NCBI GenBank assembly: GCA_015486055.1
Contig: WFSJ01000043.1
Span: 1 to 40,407 of the forward strand
DNA: 40,407 nucleotides
Direction of reading: 5' to 3'
DNA from: Acidobacteriota bacterium
Lineage (GTDB): Bacteria; Acidobacteriota; Aminicenantia; S016-38
Position numbers and translations under genes: made by a program. Positions 7,311-16,238 of the stretch are shown here, in pieces. A model generated the notes under the pieces. The model saw only the letters and a program-made list of their open reading frames with translations. It was not told the DNA's origin and did not search any database. Each line of letters begins with the position of its first letter. The first letter of the stretch is position 1.

Positions 7311-8702
7311 TTATCTACCTCTTACTGCCTCCACATCCTCAATTTTCTTGGGCACATATTTACCAAGCACCCTGTGACCGTCTTCTGTTACCAGAACATC
7401 GTCCTCTATCCTTATTCCTCCAAATTCTCTGTATCCCTCTACTTTGTCGTAGTTTATGAACTGCTCCAATTTCTTATCCTTCTTCCACTGGTCTATTAGC
7501 TCTGGAATAAAGTAAATCCCTGGCTCCACTGTAAAGACAAATCCTGGCTTGAGAGCCTTTGCAAGTCTTAAATACGCAAGACCAAACTGATCGCTTCTGC
7601 TTACTGTCTCGTCATAACCAACATAATCTTCACCAAGGTTTTCCATATCGTGGACATCAAGGCCCATCATATGACCAAGGCCGTGAGGGAAGAAAAGAGC
7701 ATGAGCACCATGGGCAACTGCTTCATCAACATCACCCTTCATAAGTCCTAAATCCTTCAACCCTTTGGTAACAGTCTTTGCTGCGAGCATGTGGACTTCC
7801 TTATACATTATACCCGGCTTTACGGCAGAAATGGCATTGAGCTGTGTTTCAAGGACAATGCTGTATATTTCCTTCTGCTTTGTGGTGAATTTCTTTCCCA
7901 CAGGGAATGTTCTTGTCATATCTCCTGCATAGTGCATGGAGCTTTCTCCTCCTGCATCATTGATCACTATCTGACCTTCTTTCAGAATATTTCCATAACA
8001 ATGGTTGTGGAGGGTTTCCCCATGGACTGTAAAGATTATAGGAAAAGAGAGGTAGCCTCCCATTGATATGGCTATTCCTTTCTCCAATCCTACAATTTCC
8101 CTCTCGAACATTCCCGGCTTTGCGGCTTCCATTGCTTTAAGGTGCATAGAATCTGTTATTTCCATTGCTTTTTCTATCTCCTCTATTTCTTCAGGATTCT
8201 TTACAGACCTTAAAGCCACAACTCCTTTTACAAGCTCTTCTGATACGCCTTTTTTTACCTTAGAAGGGGGAACCCCGATTAGGGTTTCTATTTTGACTAT
8301 ATGTTCCCCTCTGTAGGGTGGGAGATAGTGAATTTTCCTGCCCTTTGCTTTTGCTTCATCCAGGAACTCCGCAAGTTTTGAAAAGGGCGCAGTTTCTCTT
8401 ATACCAACTTTCTCTGCCAGTTCTTTAATTGTAGGTTGAGGTCCCATCCAGACTATGTCCTCAATATCAATGTCATTTCCAAAGATGAATTCTTTTCCTG
8501 TGGCAAAATCCATCACTGCAGCAAGTCCTGGCTGGTCCAGTCCGAAGAAGTAAAGGAATGTGCTGTCCTGTCTAAAGTAAGGATAGGTATTAGCAGGGTA
8601 ATTCATTGCTACCTCATCGTTACCGAGGAAGAGAGCTAACCCTGATTTTACAAGTTCCCTTAACCTTTTTCTCCTTTCCACATAAATCTCAGTTTTAAAC
8701 AT
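7311..8702 (-). CDS. M24B metallopeptidase (Xaa-Pro aminopeptidase / prolidase type)
   Basis: A 463-residue cytoplasmic enzyme that would cleave Xaa-Pro bonds in peptides or dipeptides. Residues 1-165 form the creatinase-type N domain and 170-460 the pita-bread catalytic domain. All five dinuclear metal ligands are visible: Asp249 (INDAGGE), Asp261 (AGDMTRTFP), His344 (HGLGHMMGLDVHD), Glu393 (TVEPGIYF) and Glu433 (GGIRIEDD). Length and layout fit PepP/PepQ-like enzymes; I cannot tell aminopeptidase from prolidase. A strong AAGGAGG precedes the ATG. It starts 14 bases after the glycyl radical enzyme gene, in the same operon. A peptidase releasing proline-type residues beside a HypD-like enzyme hints at one pathway for imino-acid peptides, which is inference. 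Confidence 0.92.
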   Translation of the reverse strand: MFKTEIYVERRKRLRELVKSGLALFLGNDEVAMNYPANTYPYFRQDSTFLYFFGLDQPGLAAVMDFATGKEFIFGNDIDIEDIVWMGPQPTIKELAEKVGIRETAPFSKLAEFLDEAKAKGRKIHYLPPYRGEHIVKIETLIGVPPSKVKKGVSEELVKGVVALRSVKNPEEIEEIEKAMEITDSMHLKAMEAAKPGMFEREIVGLEKGIAISMGGYLSFPIIFTVHGETLHNHCYGNILKEGQIVINDAGGESSMHYAGDMTRTFPVGKKFTTKQKEIYSIVLETQLNAISAVKPGIMYKEVHMLAAKTVTKGLKDLGLMKGDVDEAVAHGAHALFFPHGLGHMMGLDVHDMENLGEDYVGYDETVSRSDQFGLAYLRLAKALKPGFVFTVEPGIYFIPELIDQWKKDKKLEQFINYDKVEGYREFGGIRIEDDVLVTEDGHRVLGKYVPKKIEDVEAVRGR

Positions 8703-8716
8703 TTATTCCTCCTTTT

Positions 8717-11080
8717 TTAAAAATTTTCGTGCTCTGTTCTTGCGATTATTTCATTCTGAAGGTCACTGCCGAGATTAACGAAATAATCGCTGTAACCCGC
8801 AACCCTTACTATAAGGTTTTTGTATTTCTCAGGATGTTTCTGGGCTTCCCTGAGGGTTTCTGCGCTGATAACATTGAATTGAATATGATGCCCGTCATAC
8901 CTGAAGTAGGTTCTCACTAAATAGGCAAGTTTGTCAATACCCTCATCGCCTTCAAGGAGCTTTGGCATGAATTTTTGGTTGAGGAGGGTTCCTCCTGTTC
9001 TTATATGGTCAAATTTTGCGACAGATTTCACTGCTGCTGTTGGGCCATATTTATCAGCACCCTGAGTTGGAGAAACACCATCGGATAAAGGTTCGCCCGC
9101 TTTCCTTCCATTGGGTGTTGCACCTGTAACTTTGCCGAAGTATATGTGGACGGTTGTTGGAAGGAGATTTACCCTGTATTTTCCACCTTTTGTGTTGGGT
9201 CTTTCATCAAGCACATTGAAATAGGCCTCAAATATCTCCTTTGCAATCTTGTCTGCATAATCATCGTCATTCCCGTATTTTGGAGCCTCGTTTAACAACA
9301 TTTGCCTGAGTTTTTCGTGCCCTTCGAAATTCCTCCTTAAAGCTTCCAGAAGTTCTTTCATTTCAAGATTCGCCTTATCATACACATGATATTTTATAGC
9401 GGATAAGGAGTCTGTAATAGTTCCCATTCCGACTCCCTGGATGTATGTTGTATTGTATCTGGGTCCTCCATCGTGATAGTCTCTTCCCTTTTTTATGCAA
9501 TCGTCCATAAGAAGGGACATGAAAGGAGCTGGCATATATTGGGCATAGAGCCTTTCTATTATGCTGTTTCCCTTGATCTTTATATCCACGAAGTATTTTA
9601 GTTGTTTTCTGTAAGCTTCCATAAGGTCCTCAAAGCTCTTGAAGCTTTCTGGGTCCCCAGTCTTTATTCCCACTTTTTTCCCTGTAATTGGGTCTATACC
9701 ATTGTTCAGTGTGATTTCCAGTATCTTGGGCCAGTTCATATATCCTGTAAGGGTGCAGCTTTCCTTTCCAAAGGCACTTATTGTTACGCATCCGCTTGGG
9801 CCTCCAAGTCTTGCATCCTCAATATTTTTTCCCTGCCTTAGAAATTCCATGATTATGGCGTCTGTGTTGAAGAAGGATGGCTGGCCGAAGCCTTTCTTTA
9901 CGACCTTAATTGCCCTTTTAAGAAAAGCGTCGGGATTTTTCTTGCTGAGCTGGACACATACGCTCGGCATCATCATTTCCATTTCCTCAAGGACGTCAAG
10001 CACAAGATATGAAAGCTCATTTACGGCATTTGAACCGTCCTTTTTGAGTCCGCCAACATTTATAAGAGAAAAATCCTGATAGGTTGCACTTTGCTCCTCT
10101 GTTACCCCCACTTTAGGAGGAGCTGGCTGGTTGTTGAATTTTATCCAGAAGCACTCAAGGAGTTCCTTTGCAAAGTCCTCTGAGAGTTTTCCCTCACCGA
10201 TGTCCTTTTTGAAAAAGGGATAAAGGTTAAGGTCAATGCGGCCTGGATTAAACGAGTCCCATACATTCAGCTCTGTTGTAACCCCAAGGTGTATGAACCA
10301 ATACATCTGGAGAGCTTCCCAGAAGTCCCTCGGTGCATGGGCAGGAACATGGGAACAAACATCGGCAATTTTTTCAAGTTCATTTTTCCTTTGAGGATTT
10401 TTCTCCTTCTTTTCAAGCTCCTTTGCAAGCTTTGAGTATCTGCCCGCAAGGATTATAATAGCGTCTGCTGCGATTTTCATCGCCTTAAGTTCCTGTTCCT
10501 TCCTGTATGCGTCAGGGTCATTGAAATAATCCAGTCGCCCTATCCTTTCATCTATTTCTCTCTTGAAATCTTCCATGCCCCTATGGTAAATCTTATCATC
10601 CAATATTGCATGGCCAGGGGCTCGCTGTTCCATAAACTCTGTAAAAACCCCTGCTTCAAAGGCATTATGCCACTCCTCGGTCATTTCAGCAAAGACTCTT
10701 TCCCTCATAGTTTTTCCTTCCCAGAACGGAATTATTTTCTCTCTGTAAATCTTCTTTACCTCATCTGAAACCTGAAACCTTGTCTTGTCTCTGCTGTTCA
10801 TCACCTCAAAGTCCTTTAGAGTATGAGTGCAGAGTTCGGGATATGTCGGAGTTGACCTTGGAGCAGGTCCCCTCTCTCCAACTATCAGCTCCCCTTCATC
10901 TATGGAAATCTTCTTGTGCTCCATTATGTATTTAAGAGCTAAGGCACGGGCAATTTGGGTTGATACTCTTTCTGGAATTCCCGATTTATAAAATTCTGTT
11001 AAAAGCTCAGCCCTTTCCGATGAAACGTAAGGTTCTGTCCCTACGCTTTTTTGCCTTAATTTTTTTACCCTTCTAGTCAT
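8717..11080 (-). CDS. HypD-like glycyl radical enzyme with Glu-to-Thr active-site change
   Basis: A 787-residue glycyl radical enzyme of the pyruvate formate-lyase superfamily. Radical site: Gly762 in VRVAGYSDYF. Thiyl Cys431 in GGPSGCVT. Throughout it follows trans-4-hydroxy-L-proline dehydratase (HypD) as I remember that sequence, for example ELIVGERG, EFMEQRAPGH, GVTTELNVWD, FNNQPAPPKVGVT and GHHIQFN. Residues matching the HypD pocket are kept: H157, D275, S331, F337 and T642. The HypD general base, two residues after the Cys (GCVE), is Thr433 here (codon ACA at 9784-9782). Dehydratases and decarboxylases of this superfamily carry Glu there; PFL has Ser. The reaction is therefore open: dehydration by another route, or a different lyase reaction. 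TAGGAGG lies just before the ATG. The activase gene is directly upstream. Confidence 0.9.
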   Translation of the reverse strand: MTRRVKKLRQKSVGTEPYVSSERAELLTEFYKSGIPERVSTQIARALALKYIMEHKKISIDEGELIVGERGPAPRSTPTYPELCTHTLKDFEVMNSRDKTRFQVSDEVKKIYREKIIPFWEGKTMRERVFAEMTEEWHNAFEAGVFTEFMEQRAPGHAILDDKIYHRGMEDFKREIDERIGRLDYFNDPDAYRKEQELKAMKIAADAIIILAGRYSKLAKELEKKEKNPQRKNELEKIADVCSHVPAHAPRDFWEALQMYWFIHLGVTTELNVWDSFNPGRIDLNLYPFFKKDIGEGKLSEDFAKELLECFWIKFNNQPAPPKVGVTEEQSATYQDFSLINVGGLKKDGSNAVNELSYLVLDVLEEMEMMMPSVCVQLSKKNPDAFLKRAIKVVKKGFGQPSFFNTDAIIMEFLRQGKNIEDARLGGPSGCVTISAFGKESCTLTGYMNWPKILEITLNNGIDPITGKKVGIKTGDPESFKSFEDLMEAYRKQLKYFVDIKIKGNSIIERLYAQYMPAPFMSLLMDDCIKKGRDYHDGGPRYNTTYIQGVGMGTITDSLSAIKYHVYDKANLEMKELLEALRRNFEGHEKLRQMLLNEAPKYGNDDDYADKIAKEIFEAYFNVLDERPNTKGGKYRVNLLPTTVHIYFGKVTGATPNGRKAGEPLSDGVSPTQGADKYGPTAAVKSVAKFDHIRTGGTLLNQKFMPKLLEGDEGIDKLAYLVRTYFRYDGHHIQFNVISAETLREAQKHPEKYKNLIVRVAGYSDYFVNLGSDLQNEIIARTEHENF

Positions 11081-11081
11081 T

Positions 11082-11996
11082 TTATCCTCCTATTTTTATC
11101 TCTAATCCGTATTTCTCAAGCTTTGACTTTACTTCCTCCACCTTTTCCCTGGATGGAGGAGAAATTATATATGGCTTCCATTCCCTTGAAAGTCTCTTAA
11201 ATTTATTCACCCAGGTATTGTGGTAAGGAAGAAGATTTACACCTTTTAGATTAGGAAGGGATGCAAGGAACTCTCCTGTTTTCTCTATGTTTTTCCTATC
11301 GTCGTTTAATTCTGGAATAAGGGGAAGGCGAACATTTACTCTTTTTCCCCTTTTCAGAAGCTCCCTCAAATTTTCAAGAATCAATTCGTTTGGGACTCCT
11401 GTATATTTATTGTGCTTTTTGCTGTCCATTATCTTCAGGTCGTAGAGGAAAAGGTCAACATACTCGCTTAGCCCTAAGAGAATTTCCTTGCTGACATAGC
11501 CAGAGGTATCAACTGCCGTATTTATATATCTTTTTTTACATTCTTTTAGAAGGGCCTCAAGGAATTTCGGCTGGAAGAAGGGCTCTCCTCCTGAAAAAGT
11601 TACCCCTCCTCCTGATTCTTCATAGAAAATTATGTCTTTTTCTATTTCCCCCATTACCTCTTCAGAAGTGACTTCTCTTCCAACAATTTCTATTGCCTTT
11701 GGATGGCATACTTTTATGCATTCCCCGCAGAGATCGCATTTTCCCCAGTCAATGGAAATCTCCCTGTCTATGGAAATTGCACTGTGTGGGCAGACAGGCA
11801 CGCAGTCACCACATTTTGTGCACCTATCCTGCCACAACATAATTTCTTGCTCTTTTTTTATCCCTTCAGGGTTGTGGCACCATGGACAGTGCAATGGGCA
11901 TCCTTTGAAGAAGATTGTGGTTCTTATTCCAGGCCCATCATGGATGGCATATCTTTTTATGTCAAAGATCATACCTTTAATCAATGGCTTTTTCAC
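11082..11996 (-). CDS. glycyl radical enzyme activase (radical SAM, two extra 4Fe-4S clusters)
   Basis: It uses S-adenosylmethionine to place the glycyl radical on the neighbouring enzyme. Seen in the 304-residue product: HDGPGIRTTIFFKGC, the radical-SAM CPLHCPWC (C-x3-C-x2-C), two ferredoxin-type sets (CTKCGDCVPVC and CDLCGECIKVC) inserted after it, GGGVTFSGGEP, and a DTSGY strand. The dicluster insert is usual for activases of HypD/CutC/HPAD-type enzymes and absent from PflA. For the start I chose GTG at 11996, which begins one base after the regulator stop and has GGAG at good distance; TTG at 12011 or ATG at 11972 are alternatives with poorer sites. The gene ends two bases before the radical enzyme start. 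Confidence 0.92.
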   Translation of the reverse strand: MKKPLIKGMIFDIKRYAIHDGPGIRTTIFFKGCPLHCPWCHNPEGIKKEQEIMLWQDRCTKCGDCVPVCPHSAISIDREISIDWGKCDLCGECIKVCHPKAIEIVGREVTSEEVMGEIEKDIIFYEESGGGVTFSGGEPFFQPKFLEALLKECKKRYINTAVDTSGYVSKEILLGLSEYVDLFLYDLKIMDSKKHNKYTGVPNELILENLRELLKRGKRVNVRLPLIPELNDDRKNIEKTGEFLASLPNLKGVNLLPYHNTWVNKFKRLSREWKPYIISPPSREKVEEVKSKLEKYGLEIKIGG

Positions 11997-11997
11997 T

Positions 11998-12711
11998 TTA
12001 TCTTTCTCCAAGAATTGTTGCGAGGGCTTTCTGATATTCTTCCAAAGGATAATATTTAACTATGTAATTCTTCTGTACTTCAAAGGACCAGTGGATATCC
12101 CTGATGTAGTCTGCCGCAAGCTTTATATTCCCTTTAGAAAGGAGCTTTAAGAACAGTTCATGCTCTTTGATTGAAGCCTCTTCCCATTCTTTTAGATATC
12201 CTTTCTGCCGCGGGAAATCGTAAAGTCTTTTTTTAAGATTGTCCACTATTTTCTTGAGATGTGTGTTTTTACAGAGGTTCAGATAAACATTGTGGAACTG
12301 AAGATTCCTTTCATAATAGATATCAAAATTATTCTTATCAATAGCTTCTTTCATCTTTCTGTTGAGCTTTTCCATCTCTTTTATTTTTGACCTTTCAATT
12401 TTTGAGAATGCGGAAAGAACAGCTGCCCTTTCAAGAGAACCTATAATTTGGTAGAAATCCTTTATGTCACTTAGAGTTAAGACATTCACGACCACTCCTT
12501 TTCTCGGGAGAATTCTGACGAATCCTTCCATTTCGAGCTGGATAAGAGCTTCTCTCAGGGGAGTCTTGCTTATTCCGAGTTGCTTTGCAGTCTTATTAAG
12601 ATTTATGACTGAACCCGGAAGAATATTTCCCTTACCCATTTGTTTCCTTAAATATTCGTAAACCTGCTGTTTGAGCGACTTAAAATTCAAAAGTCCATTT
12701 TCATTTTCCAT
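11998..12711 (-). CDS. GntR-family (FadR-like) transcriptional regulator
   Basis: A 237-residue regulator. The N-terminal winged helix-turn-helix (about 8-75) has LKQQVYEYLRKQM, AKQLGISKTPLREALIQLEMEGFV and RKGVVV, typical of GntR. The rest is an all-helical FCD-type ligand domain with NLQFH, KEHELFLKLL and ending near WSF. FCD regulators bind small organic acids, and many hold a metal. The start is ATG 12711 with GAGG just upstream. It is first in the operon with the activase, radical enzyme, peptidase and DUF4125 genes, so it probably controls them and itself through the palindrome at 12725-12743. The ligand is unknown; the substrate of the radical enzyme is the natural guess. Confidence 0.9.
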   Translation of the reverse strand: MENENGLLNFKSLKQQVYEYLRKQMGKGNILPGSVINLNKTAKQLGISKTPLREALIQLEMEGFVRILPRKGVVVNVLTLSDIKDFYQIIGSLERAAVLSAFSKIERSKIKEMEKLNRKMKEAIDKNNFDIYYERNLQFHNVYLNLCKNTHLKKIVDNLKKRLYDFPRQKGYLKEWEEASIKEHELFLKLLSKGNIKLAADYIRDIHWSFEVQKNYIVKYYPLEEYQKALATILGER

Positions 12712-12724
12712 TATTACCTCATCA

Positions 12725-12743
12725 CTAATATATAATATATCAG
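12725..12743. promoter_or_regulatory. imperfect palindrome over the -10 box: candidate GntR operator
   Basis: Read on the minus strand it is CTGATATAT-T-ATATATTAG, a 19-base inverted repeat with eight of nine arm positions paired. It covers the -10 hexamer of the operon promoter and lies 13 bases before the regulator ATG. Position and symmetry suit an autoregulatory operator, but AT-rich DNA gives such palindromes easily. Confidence 0.5.
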
Positions 12744-12760
12744 ATACCACAAAAAGTCAA
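12732..12760 (-). promoter_or_regulatory. promoter of the GntR-glycyl radical enzyme operon
   Basis: On the minus strand TTGACT (12760-12755) and TATTAT (12737-12732) are separated by 17 bases. Predicted transcription starts near 12725, leaving a short leader with GAGG before the ATG at 12711. Confidence 0.65.
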
Positions 12761-12913
12761 GTGCTTGCGAGAAAATTTACCACTTTCCTGCTATGAATAA
12801 ATACATAAGTTACAAAGTCCTTGTTATGATAGTAAAACTTACTTGACGATGGATTGTGAACAAAGTCAATAATCGCAAGAGAAATGAAGATAGTGAATGT
12901 TAAGTTGAACTAA

Positions 12914-12942
12914 TTCTTTGTATTCTCGTATTATTATATAAT
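12914..12942 (+). promoter_or_regulatory. promoter of the Tricorn-type protease gene
   Basis: TATAAT lies at 12937-12942 with a weak TTCTTT at 12914-12919, 17 bases upstream. An AAAGGAGG ribosome site follows at about 12950-12957, before the ATG at 12962. The 12761-12913 stretch between the divergent promoters holds no gene that I can see. Confidence 0.5.
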
Positions 12943-12961
12943 GTGCAAGAAAGGAGGAATT

Positions 12962-15900
12962 ATGAAGAAAAAATTATTGGCATTGATTGTTTTCCTGGCA
13001 TTTATCGGTTTTAGTTTTGCCATAAGGGATGCTCGGCTACTGAGATTTCCTGATATCAATGGCAACCAAATTGTTTTCGTTTATGCCGGGGATATCTGGA
13101 CAGTATCGGCTAATGGTGGAGAGGCAAAGAGATTAACCTCAGATATCGGATTGGAACTTTTCCCAAAAATATCCCCTGATGGAAAATGGATTGCCTTTTC
13201 GGCAGAGTATTCAGGCTCCAGACAGGTCTATATTATGCCTGCAAAAGGAGGAATTCCAAGGCAGTTGACATATTACAATGATGTTGGAATTATGCCTCCA
13301 AGAGGGGGATGGGATTATGCTGTGCTTGATTGGACGCCTGACAGCAAAAATATTCTTATCAGGGCTAATAGAACGCCTTATGGAAGGAGAATGGGGAAAT
13401 ATTACTTGGTAAACATAGAGGGCGGGCTGGAGACCCCTCTTGAGATTCCAGAGGCTGGGTTTGGAAAATTCTCACCTGATGGCACTAAAATTGTTTATAC
13501 TCCTATTTCAAGAGAGTTCAGAACCTGGAAAAGATATAAAGGGGGAAGAGCTCAGGATGTGTGGATTTATGACCTCGTTCATCATACCTCAAAGCAAATT
13601 ACAAAGTTTGTTGGAACGGATGAGCAGCCAATCTGGTATAAGGACAAAATATACTTCGTGTCGGATAGAAAAACTGCAAAGCTTAATTTCTGGTCCTACG
13701 ACTTAAAAACAGGGCAGTTCAAACAGATAACGAACCATAAAGATTATGATGTTCTCTGGCCTTCTGGAAGAGGAGGACTCGTAGTTTATGAGAATGGCGG
13801 TTACATCTATAAGCTCAATCTTGACACAGGAAAGACGCAGAAGTTAACAGTAAATATTGATTTTGATGACCCGAATGTGCTTCCCCATTTTGAGAATGTC
13901 TCAAAGTTCACCTCCCGATTTGGTTATGCTATATCCCCCACAGGCAAGAGGGCAGTATTCGATGCAAGAGGGGATATATTCACCGTGCCAGCAAAGGAGG
14001 GTATAACCTATGACCTTACGAACTCTCAGGGCATAAAGGAGACATACCCGAGGTGGTCTCCTGATGGAAGATGGATAGCGATATATTCTGACAGGACAGG
14101 GGAGTATGAAATATATCTTATAGACCCCAAAGGTAAGAAGAAGCCCGTGCAGTTAACTAAAAATACCCATACATGGCGTTATCCTGTAGTATGGTCACCG
14201 AACAGTAAAAAACTTTTATTCTACGATAAAACAGAGCAAAAACTCAAGATACTTGATGTGGAGACAAGGAAGATAACAAATATTGACAGCGGAGTTTACT
14301 CAGACATTACAGATTACGACTGGTCTCCACAGTCTGACTGGGTAATCTATACGAACCAGGGAAAAAATGGACTTAATGCTGTCTGGGTATATTCCCTGAA
14401 AGAAAGCAAAAAATATCAGCTTACAGACAATAGATTCAATGAATTTTCGCCGGTATTTTCAAAAGATGGAAAGTATATCTTCTTCCTGTCAATGAGAGAT
14501 TTTAATATGGCATTTTCAAGCTATGAATTTGATTTCGTTTACAACAAAGCCACAAGAATATACGCTGTAGCTCTTACAAAAGATGCCCCGAGACTCTTTA
14601 AGGAGAAAAATGATGTAGAGACCGTCAAAGCAGAAAAGGGCAAAGCAAAGAAAGCAGAGGAAAATGGTAAGAAACCTTCTTCTAAAGCTAAAGGGATAAA
14701 GATAGATTTTCAGGGAATTAATGACAGGATTGTTTCCTTCCCGTTAAAACCCGATAACTATCTTGGCATTGCAGCTTTAAAGGATGGAATTTTATACTTT
14801 AAAGACGGTGCTATTTATAAGTTCAATATTGATAAGAAAAAATCCTCTCTAATCATTAAGGGAATAAAGGGTTGGGACATTGCAGCCGATGGAAAACACT
14901 TGCTCTATAAGGCAGGCAATAAGTACGGGATAATAGAGATAAAGCCCGACCAGAAAGTTGGCGCCGGGCAGTTGAGTTTGAAAGATGTCACCATGAAAAT
15001 CAATCCTAAGAAAGAGTGGGAAGAAATGTACAGAGATGGCTGGAGAATTTACAGAGATTGGTTCTATGTAAAAAATATGCACGGTGTTAATTGGGAAGCG
15101 ATGTATAAAAAATACAGGCCTCTTGTTAAATATGTAAGCCATAGAGCAGATCTTGATTATATCTTCGGAGAGCTTGTTTCGGAACTGAATGTAGGGCATT
15201 GTTATGTGCACTGGGGAGATTTCAAGAGACCGAAGAGAATTGACACCGGTCTTCTTGGAGCAGAGTTAAAGGCTGATAAAAGAGCAGGAAGATACAGGAT
15301 AGTCAAGATTTACAAGGGGGAAAACTGGAGCAAAGAGTTGAGATCACCTCTTACAGAGCAGGGGATAAATATAAAAGAGGGTGATTACATAATTAAGCTT
15401 AACAACCACGAAGTAACAATAAAAGATAACCCATATAAATTCCTGGAAAATACAGTTGGTAAAAGGATTCCTATAACTGTCAACTCAAAACCTGTGGAGA
15501 AAGGGGCAAAGACATACATTATAAGACCTATAAAAAGCGAACTGGCTCTTTTCCATTACGACTGGGTTAATTCAAGAAAGAAACTTGTTGATAGATTATC
15601 TGGCGGAAGAATCGGATATATTTATGTCCCTGATACAGCCGTTAAGGGAAATGCTGAACTCTTCAAGGGCTTCTATGCTCTTAGAGACAAGGATGCACTT
15701 ATTATAGATGACAGGTACAATGGAGGTGGATGGAGCCCTGGCAAAATGATAGATCTTCTCTCCCGTAAAATTGTGAGCTACTGGCATACAAGAGGGCACA
15801 AACTGATTCCCGAACCGTTTTTTGCTGTTGATGGACCGAAAGTGATGTTGATAAACCATTATGCATCTTCAGGAGGGGATAATTTCCCATACTGGTTCAG

Positions 15901-16234
15901 GAAAGCAAAATTGGGAATTATCATTGGAACAAGGAGCTGGGGAGGACTTGTAGGGTATGGATGGAGTCCTTCCCTTGTGGATGGGGCAGATTTTGCAGTT
16001 CCAAGTTTTGGGATTGTCGGCACAACAGGAAAATGGGTAGTAGAGGGTGTTGGAATATATCCAGACATAACAGTTGAAGATAGGCCTGAGGAAGTGGCTA
16101 AGGGCCACGACCCAAGCCTTGAGACAGCAGTTAAATACCTTTTAGACCAGCTTAAGAAACATCCGCCGAAAAGAGTCAAGAAGAGCCCAAAAGAACCTAA
16201 CAGATCAAAATGGTATGAAGGAAAGATAAAGTAA
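12962..16234 (+). CDS. secreted Tricorn-type protease with PDZ and S41 core
   Basis: A 1090-residue exported protease homologous to archaeal Tricorn, probably degrading peptides in the periplasm. Signal peptide: MKKKLLALIVFLAFIGFSFA. Residues 25-330 and 330-560 hold WD40/TolB-like propeller repeats (FPKISPDGKWIAFSAE, YPRWSPDGRWIAIYSD). A Lys-rich linker lies near 560-590. Tricorn C1 and PDZ regions follow, then the S41 core (about 880-1060). Catalytic candidates are His746 (LNVGHCYVHWGD) and Ser969/Ser970 (HYASSGGDNFPYWF); the former matches the number I recall for the archaeal His. The start is ATG 12962, because AAAGGAGG sits just before it; an in-frame ATG at 12941 overlaps the -10 box. 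It ends four bases from the convergent TPR gene. Confidence 0.93.
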   Translation: MKKKLLALIVFLAFIGFSFAIRDARLLRFPDINGNQIVFVYAGDIWTVSANGGEAKRLTSDIGLELFPKISPDGKWIAFSAEYSGSRQVYIMPAKGGIPRQLTYYNDVGIMPPRGGWDYAVLDWTPDSKNILIRANRTPYGRRMGKYYLVNIEGGLETPLEIPEAGFGKFSPDGTKIVYTPISREFRTWKRYKGGRAQDVWIYDLVHHTSKQITKFVGTDEQPIWYKDKIYFVSDRKTAKLNFWSYDLKTGQFKQITNHKDYDVLWPSGRGGLVVYENGGYIYKLNLDTGKTQKLTVNIDFDDPNVLPHFENVSKFTSRFGYAISPTGKRAVFDARGDIFTVPAKEGITYDLTNSQGIKETYPRWSPDGRWIAIYSDRTGEYEIYLIDPKGKKKPVQLTKNTHTWRYPVVWSPNSKKLLFYDKTEQKLKILDVETRKITNIDSGVYSDITDYDWSPQSDWVIYTNQGKNGLNAVWVYSLKESKKYQLTDNRFNEFSPVFSKDGKYIFFLSMRDFNMAFSSYEFDFVYNKATRIYAVALTKDAPRLFKEKNDVETVKAEKGKAKKAEENGKKPSSKAKGIKIDFQGINDRIVSFPLKPDNYLGIAALKDGILYFKDGAIYKFNIDKKKSSLIIKGIKGWDIAADGKHLLYKAGNKYGIIEIKPDQKVGAGQLSLKDVTMKINPKKEWEEMYRDGWRIYRDWFYVKNMHGVNWEAMYKKYRPLVKYVSHRADLDYIFGELVSELNVGHCYVHWGDFKRPKRIDTGLLGAELKADKRAGRYRIVKIYKGENWSKELRSPLTEQGINIKEGDYIIKLNNHEVTIKDNPYKFLENTVGKRIPITVNSKPVEKGAKTYIIRPIKSELALFHYDWVNSRKKLVDRLSGGRIGYIYVPDTAVKGNAELFKGFYALRDKDALIIDDRYNGGGWSPGKMIDLLSRKIVSYWHTRGHKLIPEPFFAVDGPKVMLINHYASSGGDNFPYWFRKAKLGIIIGTRSWGGLVGYGWSPSLVDGADFAVPSFGIVGTTGKWVVEGVGIYPDITVEDRPEEVAKGHDPSLETAVKYLLDQLKKHPPKRVKKSPKEPNRSKWYEGKIK

Positions 16235-16238
16235 GGAT

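Noticed and set aside
12861-12870. Second AAAGTCAA copy as an extra minus-strand -35 for the GntR operon
   Set aside because: No -10-like hexamer lies at the proper distance.
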